A stretch of 13,941 nucleotides of DNA from Pseudomonadota bacterium. GTDB taxonomy: Bacteria > Pseudomonadota > Alphaproteobacteria > Rhodobacterales > Rhodobacteraceae. Within the stretch, counting starts at the first letter, position 1; the number at the start of each line of letters is the position of its first letter. Position numbers and translations under genes: made by a program. This document shows, piece by piece, positions 1-7,455 of this stretch. A model generated the notes under the pieces. The model ran no database searches. It was not told the origin of the DNA and saw nothing but the letters and a program-made list of their open reading frames with translations. Location of the stretch: the NCBI GenBank assembly GCA_022573605.1, contig JACZTQ010000050.1, positions 1-13,941 of the forward strand. The letters are read 5' to 3'.

Positions 1-1263
<1,263 letters not shown>

Positions 1264-1284
1264 GGTATCCAGCTTTTCGGTTAA

Positions 1285-2295
1285 TCAGGCATAGGGCCAG
1301 TAGCGCCACCACCAGTTCGCCCGGGGCTGGGGAATACGCCCGCCCGGCCCCAGTGTCCAGTTGTGGCGCAGCGATTGCTCGTGCAGGGTCGGCCAGGCGA
1401 CAAAGCCGGCGATGCAGATGCCGATCAGGATCCAGGCCCAGTCGGTCCGCTCCAGGGTCAGCCCCAGCGGCCCGGTGATGGCCAGCACCAGCGGCCGGGC
1501 CATCGCCAGGTGGGCGGTGAACATCACCCCGATGCGGTTGATCCGGAGCGCCCAGAGCACCACCACGGCGGCCTCGCCCGTGAGCAGGATCAGGTCGAGC
1601 GGTTGCGGCAGCAGGGCCAGCCAGCGGCCCACCACCAGCGCCAGCACGCCGGCGCCGATCACGTGCAGCGGGCGCGCCGAGGCCAGTCCGAAGTCGTCGC
1701 CCTTGAGGTCGAGCCGCCGGGCGGTGGCCACCGCCGCCGCCGACAGCAGGCCGAACCCGGCCACCCAGACCGGCGAGCGCATCATCGCCGCCAGGATGCC
1801 GCGCGGGCTGAAGCCCTCGACCTCGCGGAGCCGGTCCGGATCGGCGCCGTAGAGCCCGAGGAACAGCGCGACAATGGTGAAGGTGACCACCGGCGAGACC
1901 AGCCCCGGCAGCCGGAAGCGGAACAGGAACAGGCACATCAGCAGCGCCGAGGTCCCCGCCAGCACCGCCATCTGCTCCTCCGGCGCGGCGGCGCGCATCT
2001 CCGGGGTGGCGACGCTGAGGCCAAGCCCGACCGAGAGCGGCCCGACGATGCCCAGCGCGCTGCCGGGCCAGACCAGCCCGCGCCGCCCGGCGATAATTTC
2101 GGCGAAAGCCCAGGAGAAGACGCCGACGGCCAGCAGCCAGGGCACCGCCGCGCCATCCCGGCCCGAGCCGCCGGTGGCCCAGAAGATCGCCATCATCACC
2201 ACGACCCAGCCGGCCACGATGCCGATCGCCTGGGCGCCCTGGCGGCGGCGGTTCTCCAGCGGCCGCCCGGCCGGATCGACCCGCGCCGCCCTCAT
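1285..2295 (-). CDS. Uncharacterised polytopic membrane protein encoded between hslV and hslU
   Basis: The product has 336 residues and an unknown function; I do not recognise a family. The ATG at 2295 overlaps the hslV stop (ATGA arrangement), which fixes the start: the frame stays open much further upstream, but only as antisense to hslV and hisB. About 9-10 hydrophobic helices are visible, roughly at residues 23-42, 50-69, 75-95, 108-126, 132-151, 174-192, 209-229, 232-250, 256-279 and 284-303. The N-terminus is arginine-rich and probably cytoplasmic. Residues 152-173 form the longest polar loop. The C-terminus is rich in tryptophan and tyrosine (NWWWRYWPYA). No clear catalytic or transporter signature can be seen. 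Overlap with hslV and the 21-base gap to hslU imply one transcript. A link to HslUV function is only inference from position. Confidence 0.85.
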   Translation of the reverse strand: MRAARVDPAGRPLENRRRQGAQAIGIVAGWVVVMMAIFWATGGSGRDGAAVPWLLAVGVFSWAFAEIIAGRRGLVWPGSALGIVGPLSVGLGLSVATPEMRAAAPEEQMAVLAGTSALLMCLFLFRFRLPGLVSPVVTFTIVALFLGLYGADPDRLREVEGFSPRGILAAMMRSPVWVAGFGLLSAAAVATARRLDLKGDDFGLASARPLHVIGAGVLALVVGRWLALLPQPLDLILLTGEAAVVVLWALRINRIGVMFTAHLAMARPLVLAITGPLGLTLERTDWAWILIGICIAGFVAWPTLHEQSLRHNWTLGPGGRIPQPRANWWWRYWPYA

Positions 2296-2858
2296 GCGCC
2301 GATCACCTCGACCACCGCGTTGCCGTTGGTGTAGACGCAGATCCCGGCGGCGATCTCCAGCGCCCGGCGCGCCGTGGCCTCGGCGTCGCCGGTGTCGGCG
2401 TCGGCCAGCGCGCGGGCCGCGGCGAGGGCGTAGTTGCCGCCCGAGCCGATCGCGGCGATGCCGCCCTCGGGCTCGAGCACGTCGCCGGCCCCGGTCACCA
2501 CCAGCAGTGTCGCCCCGTCGGTGACGATCAGCATCGCCTCGAGGTTGCGCAGATACTTGTCGGTGCGCCAGTCCTTGGCCAGCTCGACGCAGGCGCGCAT
2601 CAGTTGCCCAGGGGCGGCCTCCAGCTTGGCCTCGAGCCGCTCCAGCAGGGTGAAGGCGTCCGCCGTCGAGCCGGCGAAACCGCAGACCACGTCCTGGCCG
2701 CCGGGCGAGAGCCGGCGCACCTTGCGCGCGTTGGCCTTGATCACGGTCTGGCCGAGGCTGACCTGGCCGTCGCCGGCGACCGCCACCTGGCCGCCCTTCT
2801 TGACCGCGACGATGGTGGTGCCGTGCCAGCCGGGAAAGCGCTCGTCTGTTGCCTGCAT
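2292..2858 (-). CDS. hslV: ATP-dependent protease peptidase subunit HslV
   Basis: HslV is the proteasome-related threonine peptidase that forms the double-hexamer core of HslUV. The 188-residue product begins with a 13-residue propeptide ending WHG, followed by TTIVAVKKGG; Thr14 should become the mature N-terminal nucleophile. The downstream VAGDGQVSLGQTVIKANARK and the internal GFAGSTADAFTLLERLE are family hallmarks, and the length is normal. An AGGAG ribosome binding site lies 7 bases upstream of the ATG (plus-strand 2866-2870). The gene is transcribed away from hisB, and its last bases overlap the start of the membrane protein gene that precedes hslU. Confidence 0.98.
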   Translation of the reverse strand: MQATDERFPGWHGTTIVAVKKGGQVAVAGDGQVSLGQTVIKANARKVRRLSPGGQDVVCGFAGSTADAFTLLERLEAKLEAAPGQLMRACVELAKDWRTDKYLRNLEAMLIVTDGATLLVVTGAGDVLEPEGGIAAIGSGGNYALAAARALADADTGDAEATARRALEIAAGICVYTNGNAVVEVIGA

Positions 2859-2977
2859 GCCTCTGCTCCTGTTTTGTTTTCCCCCGTATAACCTGAATGG
2901 TATGAAAAATCACGGGCTGGCCTCGAACAATCGCGCGCAGTATATGGGGGGCGACGAAGATCTGGGGACCCAGGCAG
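2859..2977. promoter_or_regulatory. Divergent intergenic region carrying the hslV and hisB promoters
   Basis: These 119 bases separate two divergently transcribed operons, so promoters for both must lie here or inside the gene starts. On the minus strand, CCCCCATATA (plus 2942-2951) resembles the -10 half of a heat-shock sigma-32 promoter, which would suit hslV, but no CTTGAAA-like -35 is visible at the right distance. A TTGTTC hexamer (minus strand, plus 2928-2933) is a weak -35 candidate. For hisB, TATATG at 2941-2946 is a possible -10 without a good -35. None of these is secure. Confidence 0.4.
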
Positions 2978-3565
2978 ATGCGCAAGGCGACGCTTTCCCG
3001 CAAGACCGCGGAAACCACCATCGAGGTCGAGCTGAACCTCGACGGCACCGGGCAATACGACAACCGCACCGGGGTCGGGTTCTTCGACCACATGCTCGAC
3101 CAACTGGCGCGGCACTCGTTGATCGATCTGACTGTCAAGGCCAAGGGCGACAGCCAGATCGACGACCACCACACGGTCGAGGATGTCGGCATCGCCCTGG
3201 GCAAGGCGCTGGCGCAAGCGCTCGGCGACAAGCGCGGCATCCGGCGTTACGGCGCCAGCCTGCTGGCGATGGACGACACCCTGGTGCGGGCCGCACTCGA
3301 CCTCTCCGGGCGGCCCCACCTGGTCTGGGAGGTGGCCTTCACGGCGCCCAAGATCGGCAGTTTCGACACCGAACTGGTGCGCGAGTTCTTCACCGCGCTG
3401 GCGATGAATGGCGGTATCACCCTGCACGTGGACGCGATCCGGGGCGTCAACAGCCACCACATCGCCGAGGCCGCCTTCAAGGCGGTGGCAAGGGCGCTGC
3501 GCGAGGCGGTCGAGCCCGACCCGCGCAAGGGCGACGCGATTCCCTCGACCAAGGGCACGCTATAA
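2978..3565 (+). CDS. hisB: Imidazoleglycerol-phosphate dehydratase
   Basis: HisB removes water from imidazole glycerol phosphate to give imidazole acetol phosphate, the sixth step of histidine synthesis. This is the monofunctional 195-residue form with no histidinol-phosphatase domain. The start MRKATLSRKTAETTIEVEL matches the usual N-terminus. The manganese-binding repeats are present: FDHMLDQLARH (36-46), DDHHTVEDVG with HHTVE at 64-68, and NSHHIAEAAFKA with HHIAE at 160-164. The upstream Shine-Dalgarno sequence is weak (GGGGA well upstream). It is first in a plus-strand operon and is followed 14 bases later by the DUF2628-type gene. Confidence 0.98.
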   Translation: MRKATLSRKTAETTIEVELNLDGTGQYDNRTGVGFFDHMLDQLARHSLIDLTVKAKGDSQIDDHHTVEDVGIALGKALAQALGDKRGIRRYGASLLAMDDTLVRAALDLSGRPHLVWEVAFTAPKIGSFDTELVREFFTALAMNGGITLHVDAIRGVNSHHIAEAAFKAVARALREAVEPDPRKGDAIPSTKGTL

Positions 3566-3579
3566 TACCAAGGATTGCC

Positions 3580-3924
3580 ATGGAGACGCGGCTCTACACC
3601 GTGCGCCACAAGGGCTCCGGCGAGATCCGGGCGATCGCCGACCGGTTCGACCGGTTCGACTGGTTCGACTTGGCCCCGCCGCCGCTCTGGGCGGTGTGGC
3701 ACGGGCTCTGGATCACGCTGGCCGCGCTGGTCGCGCTGGCGGCGCTGTGGTCGCCGCTGGCGCTGGCGCCGGTGGTCTCCGGGATCGCCGCGATCCTCGG
3801 CTTCGAGGGTGGCGCGGTGCGGCGCGCCGAGCTCGGCCCGCGCCGCTGGCGCGAGGCCGGGGTGGTCGAGGCGCGCTCGCCGGAGGGCGCGGAGGAGCTG
3901 TTTCTGAGGGGCGAGGCCGCATGA
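3580..3924 (+). CDS. DUF2628-type small membrane protein in the his operon
   Basis: The product has 114 residues. It starts METRLYTVRHKGSGEI, followed by the DRFDRFDWFDLAPPPLWAVW segment. It has two hydrophobic helices, about 38-56 and 58-76, and a charged C-terminal tail. This size, order and the PPLWA motif match the DUF2628 proteins commonly encoded between hisB and hisH in alphaproteobacteria; the function is unknown. The ATG at 3580 has AAGGA six bases upstream, and the stop overlaps the hisH start (ATGA). The coding sequence contains three tandem 9-base units at 3640-3666. An in-frame reading that begins far upstream passes through hisB in the wrong frame and is not real. Confidence 0.85.
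   Translation: METRLYTVRHKGSGEIRAIADRFDRFDWFDLAPPPLWAVWHGLWITLAALVALAALWSPLALAPVVSGIAAILGFEGGAVRRAELGPRRWREAGVVEARSPEGAEELFLRGEAA
3640..3666 (+). repeat. Three tandem 9-base units inside the DUF2628-type gene
   Basis: The unit GACCGGTTC occurs twice and is followed by GACTGGTTC, with one change. It encodes DRF-DRF-DWF, just before the first membrane helix. It is read in frame, so changes in copy number would keep the reading frame. Confidence 0.8.
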
Positions 3925-4565
3925 CCAGCCGAATGACCACTGTGATCATCGATTCCGGCTCCGGCAATCTGCGCTCGGCGGAGAAGGCGTTCCAGCGCAT
4001 GAGCGTCGAGACCGGCGGCGGCGCGGTGGTGGTGACCTCGGACCCCGACGTGGTCGCCAGGGCCGACCGCATCGTGTTTCCGGGCGTCGGCGCTTTTGCC
4101 GATTGCCGGGCCGGGCTGATGGCGATCGACGGCATGTTCGAGGCAATGGACACACGTGTCCATCAGGGCGCGCCGTTCCTCGGCATCTGCGTCGGCATGC
4201 AACTGATGGCGACAAGGGGGCTGGAGCACGGCGAGACCCCCGGCTTCGACTGGATCCACGGCGACGTGGTGCGCCTGGCGCCGAACGACCCGGCGCTGAA
4301 GGTGCCGCACATGGGTTGGAACGAGCTGACGGTGGGCGACCACCCGGTGCTGGCCGGGATCGAGACCGGCGATCATGCCTATTTCGTCCACTCCTACCAC
4401 CTGCGCCCGCGCAACCCCGAGCAGCGCCTGGCCCATACCGCCCACGGCGAGATGATCGCCGCCGTGGTCGGGCGCGGCAACATGGTCGGCACCCAGTTCC
4501 ACCCGGAGAAGAGCCAGCGGACCGGGCTGCGGCTGATCGCCAATTTCCTGCGCTGGAAGCCTTGA
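3921..4565 (+). CDS. hisH: Imidazole glycerol phosphate synthase, glutaminase subunit
   Basis: HisH hydrolyses glutamine and channels ammonia to HisF, which makes imidazole glycerol phosphate and AICAR. The 214-residue class I amidotransferase shows FPGVGAF (53-59), the nucleophile elbow GICVGMQLM with Cys90, and GTQFHPEKSQ with His194 and Glu196, completing the triad. I chose ATG 3921 because it overlaps the preceding stop and follows GAGGGG. A second in-frame ATG at 3933 (MTTVIIDSGSGNL) fits the usual family start equally well. Its partner hisF lies 4 kb downstream, separated by an unrelated envelope-protein module, whereas his genes of this type are usually contiguous. Confidence 0.98.
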   Translation: MTSRMTTVIIDSGSGNLRSAEKAFQRMSVETGGGAVVVTSDPDVVARADRIVFPGVGAFADCRAGLMAIDGMFEAMDTRVHQGAPFLGICVGMQLMATRGLEHGETPGFDWIHGDVVRLAPNDPALKVPHMGWNELTVGDHPVLAGIETGDHAYFVHSYHLRPRNPEQRLAHTAHGEMIAAVVGRGNMVGTQFHPEKSQRTGLRLIANFLRWKP

Positions 4566-4582
4566 TGCCGGGGGCGGCGCCT

Positions 4583-4605
4583 GTAGGGTGTGCATTCTGC
4601 GCACC
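4583..4605. repeat. Short GTAGGGTG-type hairpin element
   Basis: GTAGGGTG is followed by a self-complementary part, GGTGTGCA-TTC-TGCGCACC, with eight paired positions (one T-G) and a 3-base loop. A partly complementary end, GCGCACCCCTAC, follows at about 4654-4665. The GTAGGGTG head is shared with the larger inverted repeat at 4740, so both look like members of one repeat family. Confidence 0.6.
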
Positions 4606-4699
4606 GTTGCTCACCGCCCAAAGTTTTGCGCCCCTTGGGCCGCGCGCTGACGCGCGCACCCCTACGGGAAGCGCGGTGGCCCCACCCCCACCCCCTCAA

Positions 4700-4727
4700 C
4701 GCCGCCACGCGCTTCGCGCGGGCGGCG
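4700..4727. repeat. GC-rich stem-loop downstream of hisH
   Basis: Arms CGCCGCC-A-CGCGC and GCGCG-GGCGGCG pair around a TTC loop, giving 12 base pairs with one bulged A. No T tract follows, so it is not a textbook intrinsic terminator. It could still stall transcription or protect the hisH 3' end. Confidence 0.5.
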
Positions 4728-4739
4728 GGTGATACCGGC

Positions 4740-4815
4740 CCGTAGGGTGGGTCGTTTCGACCCACCGTTATTTCGGATCGCCAAGAATGGTGGGTCGAAA
4801 CGACCCACCCTACGG
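4740..4815. repeat. Perfect 27-base inverted repeat with nested hairpins
   Basis: The left arm is 4740-4766 and the right arm 4789-4815; they are exact reverse complements around a 22-base centre. Each arm is itself a hairpin: GGTGGGTCG and CGACCCACC pair around TTT (left) or AAA (right). The element can therefore fold as one long stem or as two short ones. It resembles a dispersed REP-like or MITE-like chromosomal repeat; membership in a family cannot be tested from one window. Confidence 0.85.
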
Positions 4816-4849
4816 ATCGTTCCGGCGGCAGCCCTGGTGGGACGGCAGC

Positions 4850-4876
4850 TATTTACAGCACCAATCGGTATTTACA
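4850..4876 (+). promoter_or_regulatory. Direct repeat TATTTACA upstream of the YHS gene
   Basis: Two identical 8-base copies, 4850-4857 and 4869-4876, lie 19 bases apart start to start (about two helical turns) in an otherwise GC-rich leader, 52 bases before the YHS start codon. The spacing suits a regulator binding one face of the DNA, or promoter elements. The regulator is unknown and the assignment is inference. Confidence 0.3.
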
Positions 4877-4928
4877 CAGCCGGCCCGGAGGCGCATCCTG
4901 CGCGGCAGGTTCGCGCACGGAGGGATAC

Positions 4929-5429
4929 ATGTCCGCTCTCGCCCGCCATATCGGCGCCGGCCTCGTCGCCGTGGCGCTGCTGCTGGGCGGCCTCGCCCGG
5001 GCCGACAACCCGGTCGTCTCAATCGACCATGCGGGCCGCGCGATCCTGGGTTACGACACGGTGGCCTATTTCGCCGACGGCGAGCCGCAGACCGGCCTTG
5101 CGGCCTATTCCCACGACTGGAACGGCGCTGTCTGGCTGTTCGCCTCGGCCGCGCACCGCGACGCCTTCAAAGCCGACCCCGAGCGTTACGCCCCGCAGTT
5201 CGGCGGCTATTGCGCCTATGCGATCTCGAAGGGCCATGCGGTGGAGGCAAGACCCAAGGTCTGGTCGATCGTCGACGGCAAGCTCTACCTCAACCTCGGT
5301 CCGGGCGCGCAGCAGAAATGGCGCGCGGACGTGCCGGGCAACATCGCCCGCGCGGTCAACAACTGGCCCGATGCGCTGGTCGATCCGGGGCGCCGCAAGG
5401 CGGTGCCCGACGGGGGCGGCGACCGCTGA
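4929..5429 (+). CDS. Exported YHS domain-containing protein
   Basis: The product has 166 residues. A signal peptide covers residues 1 to about 25 (hydrophobic GLVAVALLLGGLA, then RADN). The mature part matches the YHS-domain '(seleno)protein' family: GYDTVAYFADGEPQTGLAAY (41-60), WNGAVWLFASAAHRDAF, DPERYAPQFGGYCAYA, then VWSIVDGKLYLNL and DVPGNIARAVNNWP. The position that is selenocysteine in some relatives is Cys95 here (TGC codon). YHS domains are linked to metal binding and redox roles, but the substrate is unknown. GGAGG lies about 5 bases before the ATG. It is convergent with the SCO operon, which also makes envelope proteins. Confidence 0.9.
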   Translation: MSALARHIGAGLVAVALLLGGLARADNPVVSIDHAGRAILGYDTVAYFADGEPQTGLAAYSHDWNGAVWLFASAAHRDAFKADPERYAPQFGGYCAYAISKGHAVEARPKVWSIVDGKLYLNLGPGAQQKWRADVPGNIARAVNNWPDALVDPGRRKAVPDGGGDR

Positions 5430-5484
5430 GGCGAAGGTATTCCCGCGTCGGAGCAAGACACCTTCCGGCCCGATCGCCCGGACC

Positions 5485-5615
5485 CCGTCATCCCGTGCGC
5501 ACCGCAGCACGCAGTGATGCGGTGCAGACCCGGGATCTCCTGATCTTGGGCAGAGGCCGGGAGATCCCGCACGAGCGCGGCAGCACTGCGTGCTGCAGCG
5601 CCTACGGGATGACGG
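5485..5615. repeat. 131-base imperfect palindromic repeat between convergent genes
   Basis: The outer arms CCGTCATCCCGT (5485-5496) and ACGGGATGACGG (5604-5615) are exact complements. Further inside, GCAGCACGCAGTG (5504-5516) pairs exactly with 5584-5596, and GGGATCTC pairs with GAGATCCC at 5571-5578. The whole could form a long interrupted hairpin. It looks like the short dispersed palindromes starting TCATCCCG that are common in alphaproteobacterial genomes. Lying between two convergent genes, it could act as a terminator in both directions. Confidence 0.8.
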
Positions 5616-5651
5616 AGCCCGGGCGGAGGTGGCGCTGCAAACCGTCTTGCG

Positions 5652-6260
5652 CTACAGAACCTTCCGCATCAACTCCGCCATCCGCTCCGGCGACAGGATC
5701 GGCGGCAGCAGGGATTTCACCACCCCGTCGCGCCCGACCAGGTAGATGAACCCGCCATGGGCGTAGAGCGGCGCGCCCTCGGGAGTCTCGGCCACCTGCC
5801 GGACCTCGACCTGGAACACCGCGCGGGCCTCGGCCAGCGCCGCCGCGCTGCCGGTCAGGCCGATCAGGCGGGGGTGGTATTCGGCCAATCGCCGGGCCAT
5901 CGCCGCGGGCGTGTCGCGGGCCGGATCGATGGTGATCAGGATCGCGGCGATCTCCGCCCCCGCCGGCCCCAGCAGGTCCAGCGCCGCCGCCAGGCTGGCC
6001 AGGGCGACCGGGCAGATCGCCGCGCAATTGGCGTAGCCGAAGAAGATCGCCATCGGCCGCCCGGCGAAATGCGCCTCGGTCACCGCGCGCCCGGTCTGGT
6101 CGATCAGCGCGAAGCGGGGCCTGATCTCGATCGGGAAGGGCAGGGCGGCGCCGGCCCCCCGGGCCGCCCCCTGCGCCGTGGTCGGAGGGAGCGAGCGGTC
6201 ATGGGCCAGCGCCGCCGGAGCCAGCAAGGCGGCGAGAACCAACGCCAGCGCGGGGCGCAT
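5652..6260 (-). CDS. SCO1/SenC family copper-binding or thiol protein
   Basis: SCO proteins deliver copper to the CuA site of cytochrome oxidases, or act as periplasmic thiol oxidoreductases. The 202-residue product has a signal peptide (residues 1 to about 19, ending PAALA). The thioredoxin-like core shows FFGYANCAAICPVAL with the metal or redox pair Cys79 and Cys83, the SCO hallmark ITIDPARDTP (110-119), and the third ligand His168 in YAHGGFIYLVGRDG. The ATG at 6260 shares one base with the preceding gene's stop; a longer upstream reading frame lies inside that gene and lacks a signal peptide. It is last of three minus-strand genes for exported proteins, so all three probably work together. 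Which oxidase or thiol it serves is not shown here. Confidence 0.93.
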   Translation of the reverse strand: MRPALALVLAALLAPAALAHDRSLPPTTAQGAARGAGAALPFPIEIRPRFALIDQTGRAVTEAHFAGRPMAIFFGYANCAAICPVALASLAAALDLLGPAGAEIAAILITIDPARDTPAAMARRLAEYHPRLIGLTGSAAALAEARAVFQVEVRQVAETPEGAPLYAHGGFIYLVGRDGVVKSLLPPILSPERMAELMRKVL

Positions 6261-6847
6261 CAGAAGGTCTCCTCGATATATTTCCGGTCCGCCTCGGCGC
6301 CGAGGCCGAGACGGCCATGCGCCTCGATCTGCTCCCTCACCCCGGGGTCGCGGCGAAACCACGGCCCCTTGCCGCCGGCATCCGGGTTGCGCCGCTTCCA
6401 GTCTTTGGTCCAGAGATTGGTCTTCTTCGCCGCGCCCTCACCGAGAATACGGACGGTCTGGACCTGGAACAGCTTGGCGTCGCCGAGACCGGGGGTGATA
6501 TCGGGGTCGCCGACCAGCAAGCCGTCGATCTCGACGGTCTGGCCGCAATAGGGGGCAAGATCGACGCTGGCGCCGGTGAAGACGGGCTGGCCGTTCTTGT
6601 TGACCAGCAGGAAGCGCCCGTCGGATGAGCGCAGGATTCCCATCTGCCGCTTGCCGGCCCCGCAATCGGCCGGGCAGTCGCCGGTCAGCAGGCAGAGCGC
6701 ATCGACCACCTTGCCCTCGAAGCGGGCCTTCTCCTCGCCGAACAGATTCCAGCTCTTGGCCTCGCTGCCGGCGGAGAATTCACCCCCGGCCAGCGCCGGC
6801 GCGGCGGCGAGGATCAGGGCGGCGGCGGCGATCGGATGTCGCATCAT
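6260..6847 (-). CDS. Exported protein with C-x3-C motif, middle gene of the SCO operon
   Basis: The product has 195 residues and its family is not recognised. A signal peptide ends near residue 20 (AAAPALA then GGEF). The core begins FEGKVVDALC and contains Cys52, Cys58, Cys62 and Cys101; Cys58 and Cys62 form a C-x3-C pair (CPADC). A short beta-rich stretch follows (MGILRSSDGRFLLVNKNG, QTVEIDGLLVG, LFQVQTVRIL). The C-terminal tail, WTKDWKRRNPD through RRDPGVREQIEAHG, is polar and helical. The core aligns by eye with the upstream 154-residue protein. It starts 9 bases after that gene's stop and overlaps SCO by one base. A role in handling a metal ion or heme thiols is inference. Confidence 0.82.
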   Translation of the reverse strand: MMRHPIAAAALILAAAPALAGGEFSAGSEAKSWNLFGEEKARFEGKVVDALCLLTGDCPADCGAGKRQMGILRSSDGRFLLVNKNGQPVFTGASVDLAPYCGQTVEIDGLLVGDPDITPGLGDAKLFQVQTVRILGEGAAKKTNLWTKDWKRRNPDAGGKGPWFRRDPGVREQIEAHGRLGLGAEADRKYIEETF

Positions 6848-6856
6848 GGCCGGCCC

Positions 6857-7321
6857 TCACTCGGCCGGATCGGGGAAGGCGAAGGGCGGGGTGACGCCGT
6901 AGTCCTGGTGGCTGAGGTTGACGATGCCTTCGTCCTCGACCACCTCCTCGACCACCAGGTAGTGGATGCCGTCGCGCTCGTAGGCGATGCCGTCGGCGGT
7001 CAGCCGGTGGCTCTGCACGCTCAGCAACGTCTTGCCGTCGGCGACATCGGCCGAGCCCAGCCACTTGATCACCATGTAGACGGTGCCGTCGTCGGCCAGC
7101 AGCCCGACCGGGATGCCCCCCGCCGCGCACCACAGCGCGCAGGTGTGATGCGCCGTGCCGACCACCGCGTCGGGGCCGCCCATGACGCCGGAGAAATAGC
7201 ACCAGGTGTCGATCATCTCGCCGGTGATCCGGACCCGCTCGCCTTGCGCCGCGAGGGCTGGCCCCGAGGACAGCGTGACGGCCAGCGCAAAGCCCGCGCC
7301 CAAGGCCAGTTGCTTCAGCAT
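6857..7321 (-). CDS. Exported protein with HHTC-x3-C motif, first gene of the SCO operon
   Basis: The product has 154 residues and no family I can name. ATG 7321 is preceded by AGGGAGG; a longer in-frame start at 7387 would bury the signal peptide. The leader MLKQLALGAGFALAVTLSS ends near PALA (residue 24). The core ITGEMIDTWC (Cys41) is followed by AHHTCALWC (His58, His59, Cys61, Cys65) and GGIPVGLLADDGTVYMVIK. The cluster of Cys and His is a plausible copper or heme-type ligand set. Downstream are YERDGIHYLVVEEVVEDEGI and an acidic proline-rich tail. The core resembles the next gene's product, suggesting an ancient duplication. Confidence 0.82.
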   Translation of the reverse strand: MLKQLALGAGFALAVTLSSGPALAAQGERVRITGEMIDTWCYFSGVMGGPDAVVGTAHHTCALWCAAGGIPVGLLADDGTVYMVIKWLGSADVADGKTLLSVQSHRLTADGIAYERDGIHYLVVEEVVEDEGIVNLSHQDYGVTPPFAFPDPAE

Positions 7322-7455
7322 ATGCGCCTCCCTTGTCGGGTCGGACAATAGCCCGCCGCCCCCCGCGACCCAATGCCATCTAAGCACATTTTCCCGGCCC
7401 CCGGCTTCAAATTCCCGTGCCGCCGCGATATGGGGGCACGAGAAAGGGAGTGCGG
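7322..7455. promoter_or_regulatory. Divergent intergenic region between the SCO operon and hisA
   Basis: These 134 bases separate the minus-strand SCO operon from plus-strand hisA and must hold promoters for both, since the his operon is broken here. TTCAAA at 7409-7414 with GATATG at about 7428-7433 is a weak candidate pair for hisA. No operator palindrome stands out, and I saw no T-box or histidine-rich leader peptide. Confidence 0.35.

Larger units (their letters stand above)
4566..4928. other. 363-base non-coding spacer made largely of inverted repeats
   Basis: No convincing coding sequence is present between hisH and the YHS gene. The spacer holds a small hairpin at 4583-4605, a C-rich run, a GC-rich stem-loop at 4700-4727, a perfect 27-base inverted repeat at 4740-4815, and a direct repeat at 4850-4876. 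It marks the left boundary of the module that separates hisH from hisA. Reading frames crossing it are broken into unrelated low-complexity peptides. Confidence 0.7.

Noticed and set aside
2296..3240. N-terminal 315 codons of a 651-codon minus-strand frame that ends with the membrane protein
   Set aside because: This upstream part runs out of frame through hslV and antisense to hisB. Only the segment from 2295 onward has membrane helices and a coupled start.
3561..3566. Exact TATAAT overlapping the hisB stop
   Set aside because: It would place transcription start almost at the next ATG and no TTGACA-like element lies 16-18 bases upstream; probably coincidence of the TAA stop context.
2434..3579. 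Plus-strand frame running into the DUF2628-type gene and suggesting a 496-residue protein
   Set aside because: It crosses hslV antisense and hisB out of frame; the real gene starts at 3580 with its own ribosome site.
5757..6551. Plus-strand 264-codon frame opposite the SCO operon
   Set aside because: Antisense to two genes with clear signal peptides and Cys motifs; Arg/Gly-rich low-complexity translation.
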